64,000 bases of DNA, from positions 39,533,561 through 39,597,560 of the forward strand of contig NC_088775.1 of the NCBI RefSeq assembly GCF_954871325.1. Reading direction: 5' to 3'. Position 1 is the first letter of the stretch. The number at the start of each line of letters is the position of its first letter. Of the stretch, positions 51,786-63,169 are shown in pieces. Below the pieces are notes generated by a model. The model searched no databases and was not told the origin of the DNA. It was given only the letters and a program-made list of their open reading frames with translations. This DNA comes from Gordionus sp. m RMFG-2023. Taxonomy: Eukaryota > Nematomorpha > Gordioida > Chordodea > Parachordodidae. The position numbers and the translations under genes were made by a program.

Positions 51786-51950
51786 AGAGCGTCTGTGGCC
51801 TAGTCGGATGAGTGCGTGTATCTCAATCCGGTATTTCTAGGTAAGAATCCCAGCAAAGAGATCATGTTGTTGTCTGAAAGTAACTGGGTGATCACTTCTT
51901 GGGGATGATATATATGTTAAAAAATTAATGGGTCTTATTATATATTTTTT
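51786..51950 (+). repeat. tRNA-derived SINE head or tRNA relic
   Basis: TGGCCTAGTCGG fits a Pol III box A, and GGTAAGAATCCC, about 45 bases on, fits a decayed box B (GGTTCGAATCC). The acceptor stem does not pair and no anticodon arm can be drawn, so it is not a working tRNA. The distance between boxes suits a SINE. Confidence 0.45.
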
Positions 51951-52261
51951 TTAAATTGGTCTTTTTTTAGCAATTATATGTTGACTATGCGATATCTAAC
52001 ATTAACCTTTTTCCCAATTGTATTTCTTTTAAGGATAAAATTCCTTAAAATTCCTGATTTTAGAATGGAAATTTATGGATGAAATCATGTAAAATTAAGT
52101 AATTTAAATAATTTTTTTTGTTTTTTAAGGATAAGTTCTGACTTTTAGTTTGAAAATTTAAGGACGATATCTGTAAAATTAAGGAATATTTAAATACATG
52201 CCATTATTTTCATATAAATTTAAATATATTATATGGTTGCATCAATTCAGAGAAACTTTTA

Positions 52262-52500
52262 TCACTAGCGAATGTCATTTTCGCAAATGGATTTTATAGC
52301 GAAACTTGCGAATCCATATTAGCGAATACTATTCAGCGAAAACAATATCGAGAATCAAATATCGCTATAGCAAAGTCATTATAGCGAAATCCAAATCGCG
52401 AAGACAATATAAGGAAAACTATTTAGCATAACATATATCGCGAAGATATTATAGCAAATTTTAATCACGAGATCAATATAGCGATAATTGCTAATATGAC
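52262..52500. repeat. Cluster of TAGCGAA / TCGCGA motifs
   Basis: At least nine variants of (T/A)(A/C)GCGAA or ATCGCGAA are spaced irregularly at about 15-30 bases. No coding. It resembles a decayed subterminal array such as that in the MULE ends at 53890 and 57725. Confidence 0.55.
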
Positions 52501-52899
52501 TATTTTATTTTGAAACATATATTTTTATGATCATATTAATTGAATAATATTTTTTAAAAAATTGACAGATCGATTCAATGATAAAGTTTTAATATTCTTT
52601 TAGCCTTATATAATGATTAGTGAACTATTTTGGTTTATAAAATTTATTAATGGAATAAATCTTTTTTTCCTATCCTGCCCTATGCTTTTCCTCGAAGTCT
52701 CATTTTATAAGAATCGTGCACAATGGCTTTATTAATTTATTTAACAATTCATAAGTTAGGATTCAAATATGTTATAATACATTTCCGGTAAAATCAGATT
52801 TCTAAATTTAAAAAACCTGCTTATGATTTAGTTTAAAAAATAACACATTGTCGAAAAAAACATATTGCCGCTAACATATATATCTTTTGGGAGCAGGTT

Positions 52900-53884
52900 A
52901 ATTTGAGTAAAACCAGGGTTTTTATATAAAGGTGAATTTTTTATTGAATTGATTGATTTAGATAACAAAGATAACAGAAAATAAGTTATTGAAATATTAT
53001 TATTTCAAATAATTTTAAAAAATTGATGATAAATAGTTTTCAATAGTGACTTTCGAACGACATCATCTATGCTATGGCAACCCGATATAGATTTAAATAG
53101 TTTAAAAAAATGTTTCACAATGCACGTATAAATAGGAGTTATCTATAAAAACTTTTAACAGGGTTAATAAGCGAAAAACTTTAGAAATTTCTAGCAATTA
53201 ACTTAATTATTATAGGTTAAAATTTTTTTATGTAAAGGTTTAATTTTCAAAAGAAAATGCAAAATATTTTACTTCGAAAGGTATTGGTTATGATAACAAT
53301 CTTAAAGTTTCGGAGATATAGAATGATATAGCTAACTTAGACATGTCTTCAAAATATAATTTTTTGGATACCGTTTTTATAAATAAAAAAAAGATTACAA
53401 AATTAAATAATTCGCAAAAATCGATAAATATTATTTCCGTTTCATAAAAAAAATTGTGCCTTTTAGAATAAGGCTAATAAAAAAAAATTATTCCATCATT
53501 ATTTGAAAATAATGGATTGGTTTATAATTACTTTTTTAAATATTTGAATTGAAATAGAATACTCACTTAATAGAATTTATTATAGTAGAATTAGATTAAA
53601 AACTCAGCACCTGAAGTCGGTTATGAATCGGATTTAAAATATCTAATTTAAAACTTTTTTTAATATAAAAATTGAATATTTATAAATAGAATTTATTTTT
53701 TTAGTGCATACAATTAGGCCAAGTCAATTGCAAATTTACCAAATCTCTAGTAGGATATAATTTAAAAGATTGTCTAACTGACGAAATAAATTTAACCTAT
53801 GTGATTATAATTTAAAAATTGATTTTTTATTAAAAAGGAGCATTTTTTGGTATGAATAAAATGCTGAATCGGCCAAAATAAAAT
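52900..53884. other. Non-coding AT-rich stretch
   Basis: No gene or repeat was recognised. Confidence 0.4.
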
Positions 53885-54325
53885 GGTTCCACGTCAATTC
53901 GGCGTGGAAAATTCTGTGCACGACAATATGGCGGGGCGACAATTCAGCGCAGCGACAATTCGGCGAAGCGTCAATTTGGCCCATATTTATCACAGATGCA
54001 ATTTATTATAAATTACTTAGTATAAAAATATAAGGATGATTAAATAGAAGTCATTTTGATTGTTGGTATTATTAATTATTTCTTCATATTTATTTTTACA
54101 AAAATCTCAATTTTATTTACTTGAATGTGTAATATCGAAAAAAATTAACTAATATTTTTACCTATTTCTTTAAGACAAATCTATCACATTATAAGGTATG
54201 TTGATTAGTAGCCAATATTATGTAAGCCTGGAGAATTTGCGCATAGAAGGAAGAAAGAAAGATTTGACCTCTCTCTCTCTAATCTTATATATTATTTTGG
54301 CTACAATCTTAATCAACCGTTTTTA

Positions 54326-54597
54326 CGTGATAAGTGATAAAAGCGCTTTCGCCCTCTGGTTTTGGATACAACAGAGCTACGGTAGGTTTTCCTCAAAAAT
54401 CCATCAAACTGGATAGTTAATTAAGGGAAGAAAATGAGGAGCCCTTCTCACGTTTGTAGGCAAGCTGCACATACTTGTACGTGCAACAGTCCGAGAACTG
54501 TTGCTTAAACGTTTATGGGCTAATAAACAAAAAGAATTGGGCAAAACAAAAGGCTATACCCAAGAACTGCAAAAATAATTTAATTACTTTAAGGAAT
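54326..54597. mobile_element. 272-bp insert in the left MULE arm
   Basis: It interrupts the inverted-repeat arm and is flanked by CGTTTTTA on both sides (54318-54325, 54598-54605). The right MULE arm lacks it. There are no inverted ends. It contains a pair of adjacent hairpins at 54467-54504. Family unknown; perhaps a SINE or another small insertion. Confidence 0.7.
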
Positions 54598-54639
54598 CGT
54601 TTTTAAAAATAGACCCAATATAACCCCTAATATAATGAT

Positions 54640-55475
54640 ATATTTTGAGATTTTCTCTTTTTGTTCAACAATTTTAAAGAATTCAATCATTATTTTTCTC
54701 AACAATAAAAATAAAAGTTTGCATTCTAAAAAACATAAAATCCAAATCACCTTTTTTTTTATTTTTCCGCCTAACTATTGACAAAAAATTAATAATTATA
54801 TTTTATTTTGGGATTTTCTCTTTTTGTTCAATTTTAAAGAATTCAATCATTATTTTTCTCAACAATAAAAATAAAAGTTTACATTCTAAAAAACATAAAA
54901 TTAAAATTTCCTTTTTTTATTTTTCCGCCCAACTATTGACAAAAAATTAATAAATATAATTATATTTTATTGTCTCTTTTTGTTCAACAATTTTTAAGAA
55001 TTCAATCATTATTTTTCTCAACAATAAAAATAAGTTTATATTCTAAAAAACATAAAATCCAAATCTCCTTTTTTTTATTTTTCCGTATAATTATTGACAA
55101 AAAATTAATAAATATAATTATATTTTATTTTGAGATTTTCTCTTTTTGTTCAACAATTTTAAAGAATTCAATCATTATTTTTCTCAACAATAAAAATAAA
55201 AGTTTACATTCTAAAAACATAAAATCCAAATCTCCTTTTTTTTATTTTTCCGCCTAACTATTGACAAAAAATTAATAAATATAATTATATTTTATTTTAG
55301 GATTTTCTCTTTTTGTTCAACAATTTTAAAGAATTCAATCATTATTTTTCTCAACAATAAAAATAAAAGTTTACATTCTAAAAAACATAAAATCCAAATC
55401 TCCTTTTTTTTATTTTTCCGCCTAACTATTCACAAAAAATTAATAAATAGAATTATATTTTATCTTAAAATTTTG
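54640..55475. repeat. Five-copy tandem array, about 165-bp unit
   Basis: Units begin near 54651, 54814, 54970, 55136 and 55303 with TTTTCTCTTTTTGTTCAA. They contain GAATTCAATCATTATTTTTC, AACATAAAATCCAAATC, TTTTTCCGCCTAACTATTGA and AAAAATTAATAA. The copies are very alike. The array lies between the MULE arm and its transposase. Confidence 0.92.
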
Positions 55476-55661
55476 TCCTTTCTTCCATTTTTAAAATTTT
55501 AATAAGTTTGTAAAAAACTTTATTTTTTTTCTTTTCCTTCCATAATTTAATCTTAATAATCTTTCCATAATTTAATCATTATAAATTGAGAATTCCTGAT
55601 AAAGGTAAATATTAATATTATTTCTGTATATCTATAATTTTTATACATTTATTTTTTAAGA

Positions 55662-57164
55662 ATGCCTTTAAAATATATTATAAGTGAACAAGGGTCAAAA
55701 CAACATGTTCATGATCAATACATATTCAGGAAAGACAGAACTAAATCAAAAAACAATATGAAAATGTGTTGAGTCTTATAAATTACTGGAAGGTAGACCT
55801 ACCCATTGCAAAGGGCGTTGCCACATATTAAATGAAAAAGTAATTCTTCATATAGATAATCATAATAATGTGTTAGATGGTACTGAGATATTAAAAACCG
55901 AATGCTTAAATAAATTAAAAGACGTGCCATAGAGGTGACTGATACACCTCTAAAAATTATAAGCATTGCAATGGCAGGGGGTTCCCCATCCCTTCATGCT
56001 GCCCTTCCACTCATCGCGTTAATAAAGTGGACCACTCAGCGGGCTTGATCGCTTATAGAATCTCCATTACCTAACCCTACTAACAGTTACGATCTTATTT
56101 GCCCGATATCTATAGAATAACATGTTCAGGGTTGCCATTCCTTATGATAGCAAGCATTTGCAACCGGAACTGCCAAGATTCGCCACCGCCCAAAACCTCA
56201 CATTGATGGCGGAAAGCAGTCATTGGTATGCAGATGGCACATTTAAGACAACCCCCTTAATTTTTCACCAACTTTGGACCCTCCATGTAAAATATAATAA
56301 AATGATTGTACCCACAATTTTTGCGCTATTACCGAATAAAACCCAGATTACATATATAAGGGTCTTGGATAATATAAAAAGATTAAAAAATAATCTAAAT
56401 CCTATATCGGTAATGATCGATTTTGAGCAGGCGGAAATAAATGCCTTTACACATTCATTTCCGTCAATAACTGTAAGGGGGTGTTTTTTTCATATGACCC
56501 AAGCGATTTGGAGACATAGAGTGATGGCGAGTTATTAGCACATTATTTAGATAAAGATGCAGGATATGAGTGGTCTATAAAAATTAGGCAAATGCTCTCT
56601 CTTGCATTTGTTACCATGCATGATGTAGTTGATGCTTTTTATGGACTTACACAAACACCATTCTATCAAGATAATGAAAGGGTCTTATATAATCTAATAA
56701 CATATTATGAAGCGAATTGGATTGGGAAAATTCTTCGTAATGGAGAAAGACAACCACCTAGGTTTCCAATTCCCCTATGGAATCAATATGCTGCTACATA
56801 GGAGTGAATCCCAAAAACAAATAATGCAGTTGAAGGTAATTTTTTTTAAAATTTGCTATCTTTTTAATCATTATTACACAACCATCTTTATAATTTACTT
56901 TGCAATTTTTTACTATAGGTTGGCATAGAGCATTCTCATCTCTGCTATCATCGCACCATCCCTCTATTTGGAAATTTTTAGATGCGGTTTGAACGATCGT
57001 TAACCGAAGCAAAAATTGAACAATATATTTCTGATACGCAAACCCCGAGATCAAGAAAGAGATATCGGGATACGGCTGAAAATATTATATTAATTGTATC
57101 TGACTATGTAAATCGCCCGATTAATGATACGGGGATCGCATATAATATTAATTTACAAATATAA
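55662..57164 (+). pseudogene. MULE transposase with FLYWCH finger
   Basis: A FLYWCH-type zinc finger (YIFRKDRTKSKNN, then SYKLLEGRPTHCKGRCH) runs at 55662-55930. The MULE domain follows: HWYADGTFKTTPLIFHQLWT (first Asp, 56223), FALLPNKTQITYI, VMIDFEQAEINAF (second Asp, 56410), VRGCFFHMTQAIWR (56475), and NNAVEG at 56819. A small intron (about 56838-56918) ends before WHRAFSSLL. The C-terminus RFERSLTEAKIEQYI ends at 57162. Stops or frameshifts are seen near 55770, 55930, 56536, 56800 and 56983, so it is inactive. Confidence 0.88.
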
Positions 57165-57716
57165 TGTTTTTTTTAATAGCATGTTTTGTATAGTATATTT
57201 ATTCTATTTCATTTTATAAATAAATAAAAAAAATTGTGCGTTAATTCATTTTTGATTTATATAATAGAAAAAATAAGCCTAAGCATAATTTTTTAAAAAG
57301 GAATAATAGAATTTAAGGATTTTTAATAAATCTATAAAATGAATCAGTCTTAATTTGATTTTTTTGGATCATGGCTAGGTCTATTTTTAAAAACGGTAGA
57401 TTTAAATTCTAGCCAAAATAATATGTAAGATTTGAGATAGAGGTCCAAACCTTTCTTTTTTTCTTCTATGCCCAAAATCTCGGCTTACATAACATTGGCT
57501 ATCAACATACCTTATGTGGTAAATTGGTCAACCAAAGAAATAGGTATAAATATTGGTTGTTAATTATTTTTTGATATTACACATTTAGTAAATAAAATTG
57601 AGATTTTTGTAAAAATAAATTTAAAGAAATAATTAATAGGACCAACATTCAAAATGATTTCTATTAAATCATTCTTATTTTTTTATACTAAGTAAGATAT
57701 AATAAATTGCAACTGT

Positions 57717-57890
57717 ACGCATCGAATTGACGCCGCGCCAAATTGTCGCTGCGCTGAATTGTCGCCGCGCTGAATTGTTGTCGCGCTGAATTGTCGCTGC
57801 GCTGAATTGTCGCTGCGCTGAATTGTCGCTGCGCTGAATTGTCGCTGCGCTGAATTGTCGCCGCGCAGAATTTTCCGTGCAGAATTGACG
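57717..57890. repeat. Subterminal 16-bp array of the right MULE end
   Basis: About ten units of GCTGAATTGTCGCTGC with small changes. In this AT-rich window it stands out as GC-rich. The left end has only about five units. Confidence 0.92.
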
Positions 57891-57906
57891 TGATACCAAA
57901 TAAAAT

Positions 57907-58290
57907 AATAATAAAAAAATAAATAAATATAAATTCCTACAACATTTATGGAATATTCCAGCGTCATTGGCCAAAGAGGTTCGTTATCCGGTCCGCTCTC
58001 AATATTTCTTATGAAATAAGACGATATAAATTTGCCTACGCTGATGCCGTCAAAAAGTGTCGGCGCTTAACACGCCGCCGCCGATGTGAAAAATCGGAGG
58101 CATAGCGGCGTGATATATATTTTTTATTATAGCAAATAATATTTATTTAATATATTATTTATGAATTGTAACTAGAAGAAAAATAATATTAAATCATTTT
58201 TGAATCATTAAAAAATGCGATTTTATTTTTTTAAATTAATAAATATTATTTGCTATAAAAACATTTGATTTGTAACAATCCACATAATAC
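57907..58290. repeat. Spacer with a GC-rich patch and an inverted repeat
   Basis: 58035-58115 holds GTCGGCGCTTAACACGCCGC and GCATAGCGGCGTG. ATAGCAAATAATATTTAT near 58135 is inverted near 58240-58260. It may be a small unrecognised MITE. Confidence 0.4.
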
Positions 58291-60513
58291 TAGTGCTGTA
58301 AAGTAATGTCAAAAAGTAACGTCGTTACTAAAGACGTTACATTTTTTGAAGAAAAGGAACGCCATTCGTTTTACCTTTATCTAAAGGTAACGAGTAACGG
58401 TAACGCGTTTCTTTTTTTGAGTAACGGTAACGCAAAAAAAATATTGTACTCGTTACTTTATATTTTTTCTTAAAAAATATCAATAAAAAGAAAAACATAT
58501 TTTATTGTATTATAAAATTACTTTTATTTATTTTTTAATTTTTAGTTCTTAATATTAATAATTTAAGCCGAGTTTTAATTCATATCAACCACTTCCAACA
58601 TTTTTTTTAATTCTAGTTGCTAAATTATCAGTCGAAATTAATATTCAATCAAAATTCAAAGTAAATATAATGATATTATTAATTAATTTATAATTTATTT
58701 TAAAAGAATATTATGTCCATAGTACTTACTTCTTCAGATGAAGAAGATTTAACCCTTCCCTTTCCCCAATTTGAATTATATTTTAAACCAATTAAGAAAA
58801 TTAATGGTATCAAGTCTACACTTTATAAATGTAAATTATGTCCCAACGCAAATATTTACAATGTCAAGTAGCACAAACTTAAAAAAATATTTGAAGGTAA
58901 AGAATGAATTAATTTGTATTTATTTTAAACATATAAAAACTTAATCATTAAAAAAATTATAAAATATATTTATTAAAAATTTATTAGAGTATATGAACAA
59001 GGAGAGGAAACGGATGATGAAATAGTTCCTCTGCCATTATTTGTTCTAATTGAAGATCAAAATATTAATGATAATATTGTATACTTACCTAAGCATCATT
59101 CCTATTCAGCACACACTTTAAATCTTATGTATTGACACTGAAAAGACACTCAACGATGTCCATTATAAAAACATTTCAAAAATTACATTTTCGAAATGTA
59201 AGCTTTTGTGGAATAAACATGGGCAATCTTCTAACTGTGCAGCCATTTTTAAGGAAAATATGGGAAGATATTTGATTAAATCTGTCATAACAAGATGGAA
59301 TTCGTTCTATAACTCTGTAAAATTAATAAATAGTCTTATTAAGGTGACTTACCAAAAATTTGATGAATCTTGCGGCAAATCTGGATTACAGAGATTTTCA
59401 GATAACGACAAGTCGTTCATAGATCAATATTGTATGGTTAGTGTTAATTAAAATATGATATGTATATATATGATTTTATAGGTTATGGAACCGATAGCTA
59501 CGGCTCTTTCAATTTTAGAGAGCGAAGAAAATAAGCATTTGGGATATCTCACTCCCATTATAAGCATTATAATATCAAAACTTAAAAAATTGGCTTTAAA
59601 TAATTTTAGGTTTTGTAAGCCGCTTATTGATTCAATCCAAGAAGCCATAGATAAAAGGTATACAGTTCAAATATTGCTTATAATTTATATTTTGACTATC
59701 ATATTTTCAATAGATTCAAAACACATCTATGATGATGATTATATACTATCGGCAATAATTCACCCACTATTTAAATTTGGCCCTGGATAAAATTAGAGGT
59801 GAATAAAGGAAGAATGCTGGAACTTATTTCCAGTTTGAGAAAAGATATTGATAAAGAAAGAACAGGCTTGATTCCTTTATCCAATACACACACTAGAATA
59901 TTTTCAGATTAAGATAAATTTTTTTTGATGAGGAAATGAATGAAAACCTCTGTGAAGATGATCTTTCAAGCTTTTTTCAAATTAAAGATATTTCCTTAAA
60001 TATTTTTAATAAATCCCCCGAATTGAAATTTTTGTTTATTAAATATAACACCACTCTCCCATCCTCTGTGCCAATTGAACGTGTGTTTAGCACGGCTAAA
60101 GGTGTGTTGAGTACTAAGCGCTCATGTTTATCTGATCAAAATTTTAAAAATCAATTGTTAAAAATAAATAAAAAATTGTTACATAAAGATGTTATCTTAG
60201 AATATATTATTTTTGTATAATTTTATTCATATTATAATTATATATGAAAATTTTATTATAAAAAGATCTTATCTTATATGTTCTTTGTATAGTTTTATTT
60301 TATTCTATTGTCGGAAAAAAATAAATATTTTTTTGCATTATATATAACATTTAATTTTTTTAAGTAACGAGTAGCTCGTTACTTTTTTGAAAAGTCGTTA
60401 ACGCACGTTCCTTTTGTAAAATGGTAACGAGTAACGGTAACGCGTTCCATTTTTCAGATGTAACGAGTAACGGTAACGCGTTTCTTTTTTGTAGAAATTC
60501 GTTTACATCACTA
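58291..60513 (+). mobile_element. BED-finger hAT, internally deleted copy, 8-bp duplications
   Basis: It is 2223 bp, begins TAGTGCTGTAAAGTAATG, ends CATCACTA-like, and has a perfect duplication CATAATAC at 58283-58290 and 60514-60521. Transposase pieces: YKCKLCPNANIYN (BED-type finger, near 58825), EQGEETDDEIVPLP, HHSYSAHTLNL, LLWNKHGQSSNC (59206), VITRWNSFYNSVKLINSL, MEPIATALSILESEENKH (59485) and SSVPIERVFSTAKGVLS (60062). About 1 kb present in the 41585 copy, including the TDN acidic site, is missing, so this copy is non-autonomous. Subterminal GTAACG arrays lie at 58316-58440 and 60362-60490. Confidence 0.93.
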
Positions 60514-60589
60514 CATAATACACGTTCGCTCACTTTGGGCAGGTTTGTGACCAACGTGCTAGATAAGATAAGATTAGGCTAGTAATTTA

Positions 60590-61080
60590 CAGAAAAGGTA
60601 TTGAAATATTATTATATATTTCATTCTTATTACTATAAGTCCAAAATGTTGTGCTATAACTTTTGATATGTGGACCGACAAATATAGACGGCGAAATTAT
60701 ATTACCTTTACATTTCACGAAATAGATAATTTGAATAATGTGTTTTATACATTGGCGACACATCATGTCACTCAAAAACATACCGCTGAAACTATTCTTT
60801 CCGAGATAGAAAAAATTGAAATTGAATTTGATTTAGCGTCCAAGAAAATTCAAATGGTTACGGATGCAGGACCCAATGTAAATAAAGGTGTTTGTCTAGG
60901 AGAATATGACCATCATTTATATTTGGGGCAAGGATTACATAATCTAGTGACAGTCGATAGAATAAAAAATGTTACTAAAATAGAAAATCTCATTAAAAAT
61001 GTGAGAGAAATTATAGTTCCCTTAAGATTCAAAGCACATTTTGAAAATATAAACGATATCGAATAAGAAATGTTTTGAAT
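60590..61080 (+). pseudogene. hAT transposase relic (MWTDKYRRRNY type)
   Basis: An open stretch from 60668 reads MWTDKYRRRNYITFTFHEID, HTAETILSEIEKIEIEFDL, MVTDAGPNVNKG and LGQGLHNLVTVDRI, ending at a stop near 61064. The D-x-W-T-D, V-T-D-A-G-P-N and H-N-L-V-T-V-D blocks are typical of a hAT group. Further downstream, NVPTLH with THVGI near 61205 may be the worn TRWH site. Neither ends nor a dimerisation domain were found. Confidence 0.7.
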
Positions 61081-61387
61081 CGATATCATTTACATCGGAT
61101 ATTTTAGATTTGGATGATAATGATCCTTTATATGAAGATCATTTGAGGTTTGATGATGATAGTGAAATCAAAAATTAAGAAAAAACATAAAACATTAAAA
61201 TTAAATGTGCCTACACTACACGTTGGCATAATATTTTAATATTTTGATGCAAGCATTTGGTTGTACGATATCACAATCTAAACATAAACTAATGGCAACT
61301 CTCAATTGTTCGTCTGATAAGAGGTTACAAGGTTACGAATAGGGAGTGATACGCTATAAAACTGATTGATAAATCAATAAGCGTTAA

Positions 61388-61696
61388 TCAGTCATTAAAT
61401 ATGGTAAGATATGAATATATCAAATAGTTCTTTAATTTTTCTAGCATGGTGGCATTTGACAATTTTTCATATTTTACTAAAAAAACCCATTTATCAAATG
61501 AATTCAAGTACTTAAATATACTAATTCCGCACCACATTCCTTGGTATAAATCTCCAGAATTAGTGCAGGGTTTGACTTCTTGACATTTAAGGAGTGATGG
61601 ATGATCATAATGTAGCTTAAAATTCGGTTCTTTTTTTGTAATTGGCGACACTGATTGCAGAATTATAAGTACAATCAGGTGATAAATGAAGCACAA
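61388..61696 (-). CDS. Hypothetical open frame, possible secreted peptide exon
   Basis: About 100 codons without a stop on the minus strand. The first codon is TTG, not ATG. It opens with a hydrophobic run (CFIYHLIVLIILQSVSP) followed by a Cys-containing part (LKCQEVKPCTNSG, GMWCGISIF). An AG just before 61698 could be an acceptor. I do not recognise the family. It lies within a zone of hAT debris, so a chance frame is quite possible. Confidence 0.2.
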   Translation of the reverse strand: MCFIYHLIVLIILQSVSPITKKEPNFKLHYDHPSLLKCQEVKPCTNSGDLYQGMWCGISIFKYLNSFDKWVFLVKYEKLSNATMLEKLKNYLIYSYLTIFND

Positions 61697-61699
61697 ACT

Positions 61700-63169
61700 A
61701 GATATTTAGAGCTTCTACATTTTTTGTTCTGGTATGATGGCAATTTTTTCCCATTTTGGAAATAATTTTTTTTTAAAAATTAATAATCCATTTTTTTCAC
61801 TATTGAAATTTAAAAAAAATCAAATTTTTGAATCAAATCTAATATTCGATTAGTATTTTTGCAGGGCTACAATATTGTATTTTATTCTATTTAATGATAT
61901 TTTTTAGAGATATCGGTTAGATTGGATCATTTATTTGTTAATTATGAATTTGGAAATATTTCCCACTAATATTTAAAGATAAAAAATTAAGAACCAGTAT
62001 GAGGATTGGAAATAATTAATTCGGACTTTATCCTGACCAATTCTGGATTCAATATTTAGCGTAATTTTTCTATGTATAGGGCATTTACATATAGAAATTC
62101 ATATTCAAAAAGAAAACATCAAAACAAAGTGTCCTTGGGTTCAATTCCTATAATTTAAAAACTTTTATTCTATCAGAATATTCTAATTCTAAAGAGAGCC
62201 AGTTAGTGGCATGGATCCTGATAACACTTTATGGGTAAGCTAACGAAGCAGGAATTTAATATGAAGTTTAATAAAAAATATCATAATAACTCAATTATAG
62301 TTCGTAAAGTTCGTTTAAAATACGCTCTAAAATAAAAACAAAAAGAAGAAGAATATCCGTTTATATATTGGCTAGCAAAAATAAATTAAAACATTGAAAA
62401 ATTACTTTCCATTGATATCCTATGTTCAGTCTGGAATCTCAATCTGACTTACGAATTGATTAAATGTTTATATTAAAAAAAATTAAAATTTAACTCCAAA
62501 ATTTGGAAATTTTTTTTTCTTATTTTTTTTAGGTAGAAAAATTTATTTTTTTAAACACCTCATTAAAATTTAAAACGGTAAATTGAAAATTTTAAACATT
62601 TCGTTTACGTTTTTATTACATATCTTCCGTCTCATCTATTCATCCATTCCTTCATGTTTTAATTGGGATATTACTTTAAAAAATTAATATTCAAGTTGTT
62701 TTTTCATCAAATTTTTGAAACCACTTCATTTTTTCATATTATAATCGAATCGATTTTATAAAAAATATTAAAAAAATCTGCTGTCAAAAACAGAGATAAA
62801 AATCGATAAAAAATAAAAAGCCATTTTAAGGAAAAATAAAATACTCCATTATAATTTCTGGACCCCCCCCCCCCCCCCCATCTCCCCAATTATTATCTAT
62901 AATTAGTATCAGGAGGAAAGAAGAGAGCAATATATTATTAAATATCATTTCTCACTAAAAATATAATTTCCTGTCAAAATAATGTAATTTAAAAAAATAT
63001 CTTATCCAGTAAAAATAAAATTTGACAGAACAAAATATGTTGTGACATCATTTATATGGTATATTTATTATATTTTATTTTTAAATTCAAATATTTGCAC
63101 AATTCAATAAGAAATGTAAAAAAAATATTAAAACTTATATAATAAAAGAAGAAATTTAAAAATAAATAT
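61700..63169. other. Non-coding AT-rich stretch with a poly-C run
   Basis: No gene was seen. A run of about 18 C lies at 62863-62880, followed by ATCTCCCC. Confidence 0.4.

Larger units (their letters stand above)
53885..57897 (+). mobile_element. Mutator-like element (MULE) with 9-bp duplications and long inverted ends
   Basis: It is 4013 bp, begins GGTTCCACGTCAATTC and ends GAATTGACGTGATACC. A perfect 9-bp duplication AAATAAAAT lies at 53876-53884 and 57898-57906, the size expected of Mutator elements. The inverted ends match over about 450-500 bases (53885-54325 plus 54598-54616, against about 57380-57897). Next to each tip is a tandem array of GC-rich 16-bp units (GACAATTCAGCGCAGC), about five units on the left and ten on the right. 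The interior holds a foreign 272-bp insert, a 165-bp tandem array, and a broken FLYWCH plus MULE transposase gene. Confidence 0.93.

Noticed and set aside
51786-51860. Intact tRNA gene
   Set aside because: The acceptor ends do not pair and no anticodon stem forms. Only box-like motifs remain.
54970-55257. Plus-strand frame of 95 codons
   Set aside because: It reads through the 165-bp tandem array. The repeated peptide is a by-product of the repeat.
57675-57974. Two overlapping minus-strand frames rich in SAATIQR repeats
   Set aside because: Translation of the 16-bp subterminal MULE array. The repeat stays open in more than one frame, so it is not a protein.
60360-60554. Minus-strand frame near the hAT right end
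   Set aside because: It translates the GTAACG subterminal array.
62863-62880. Run of about 18 C
   Set aside because: Homopolymer with no associated element. Its length may also be unreliable in assembly.
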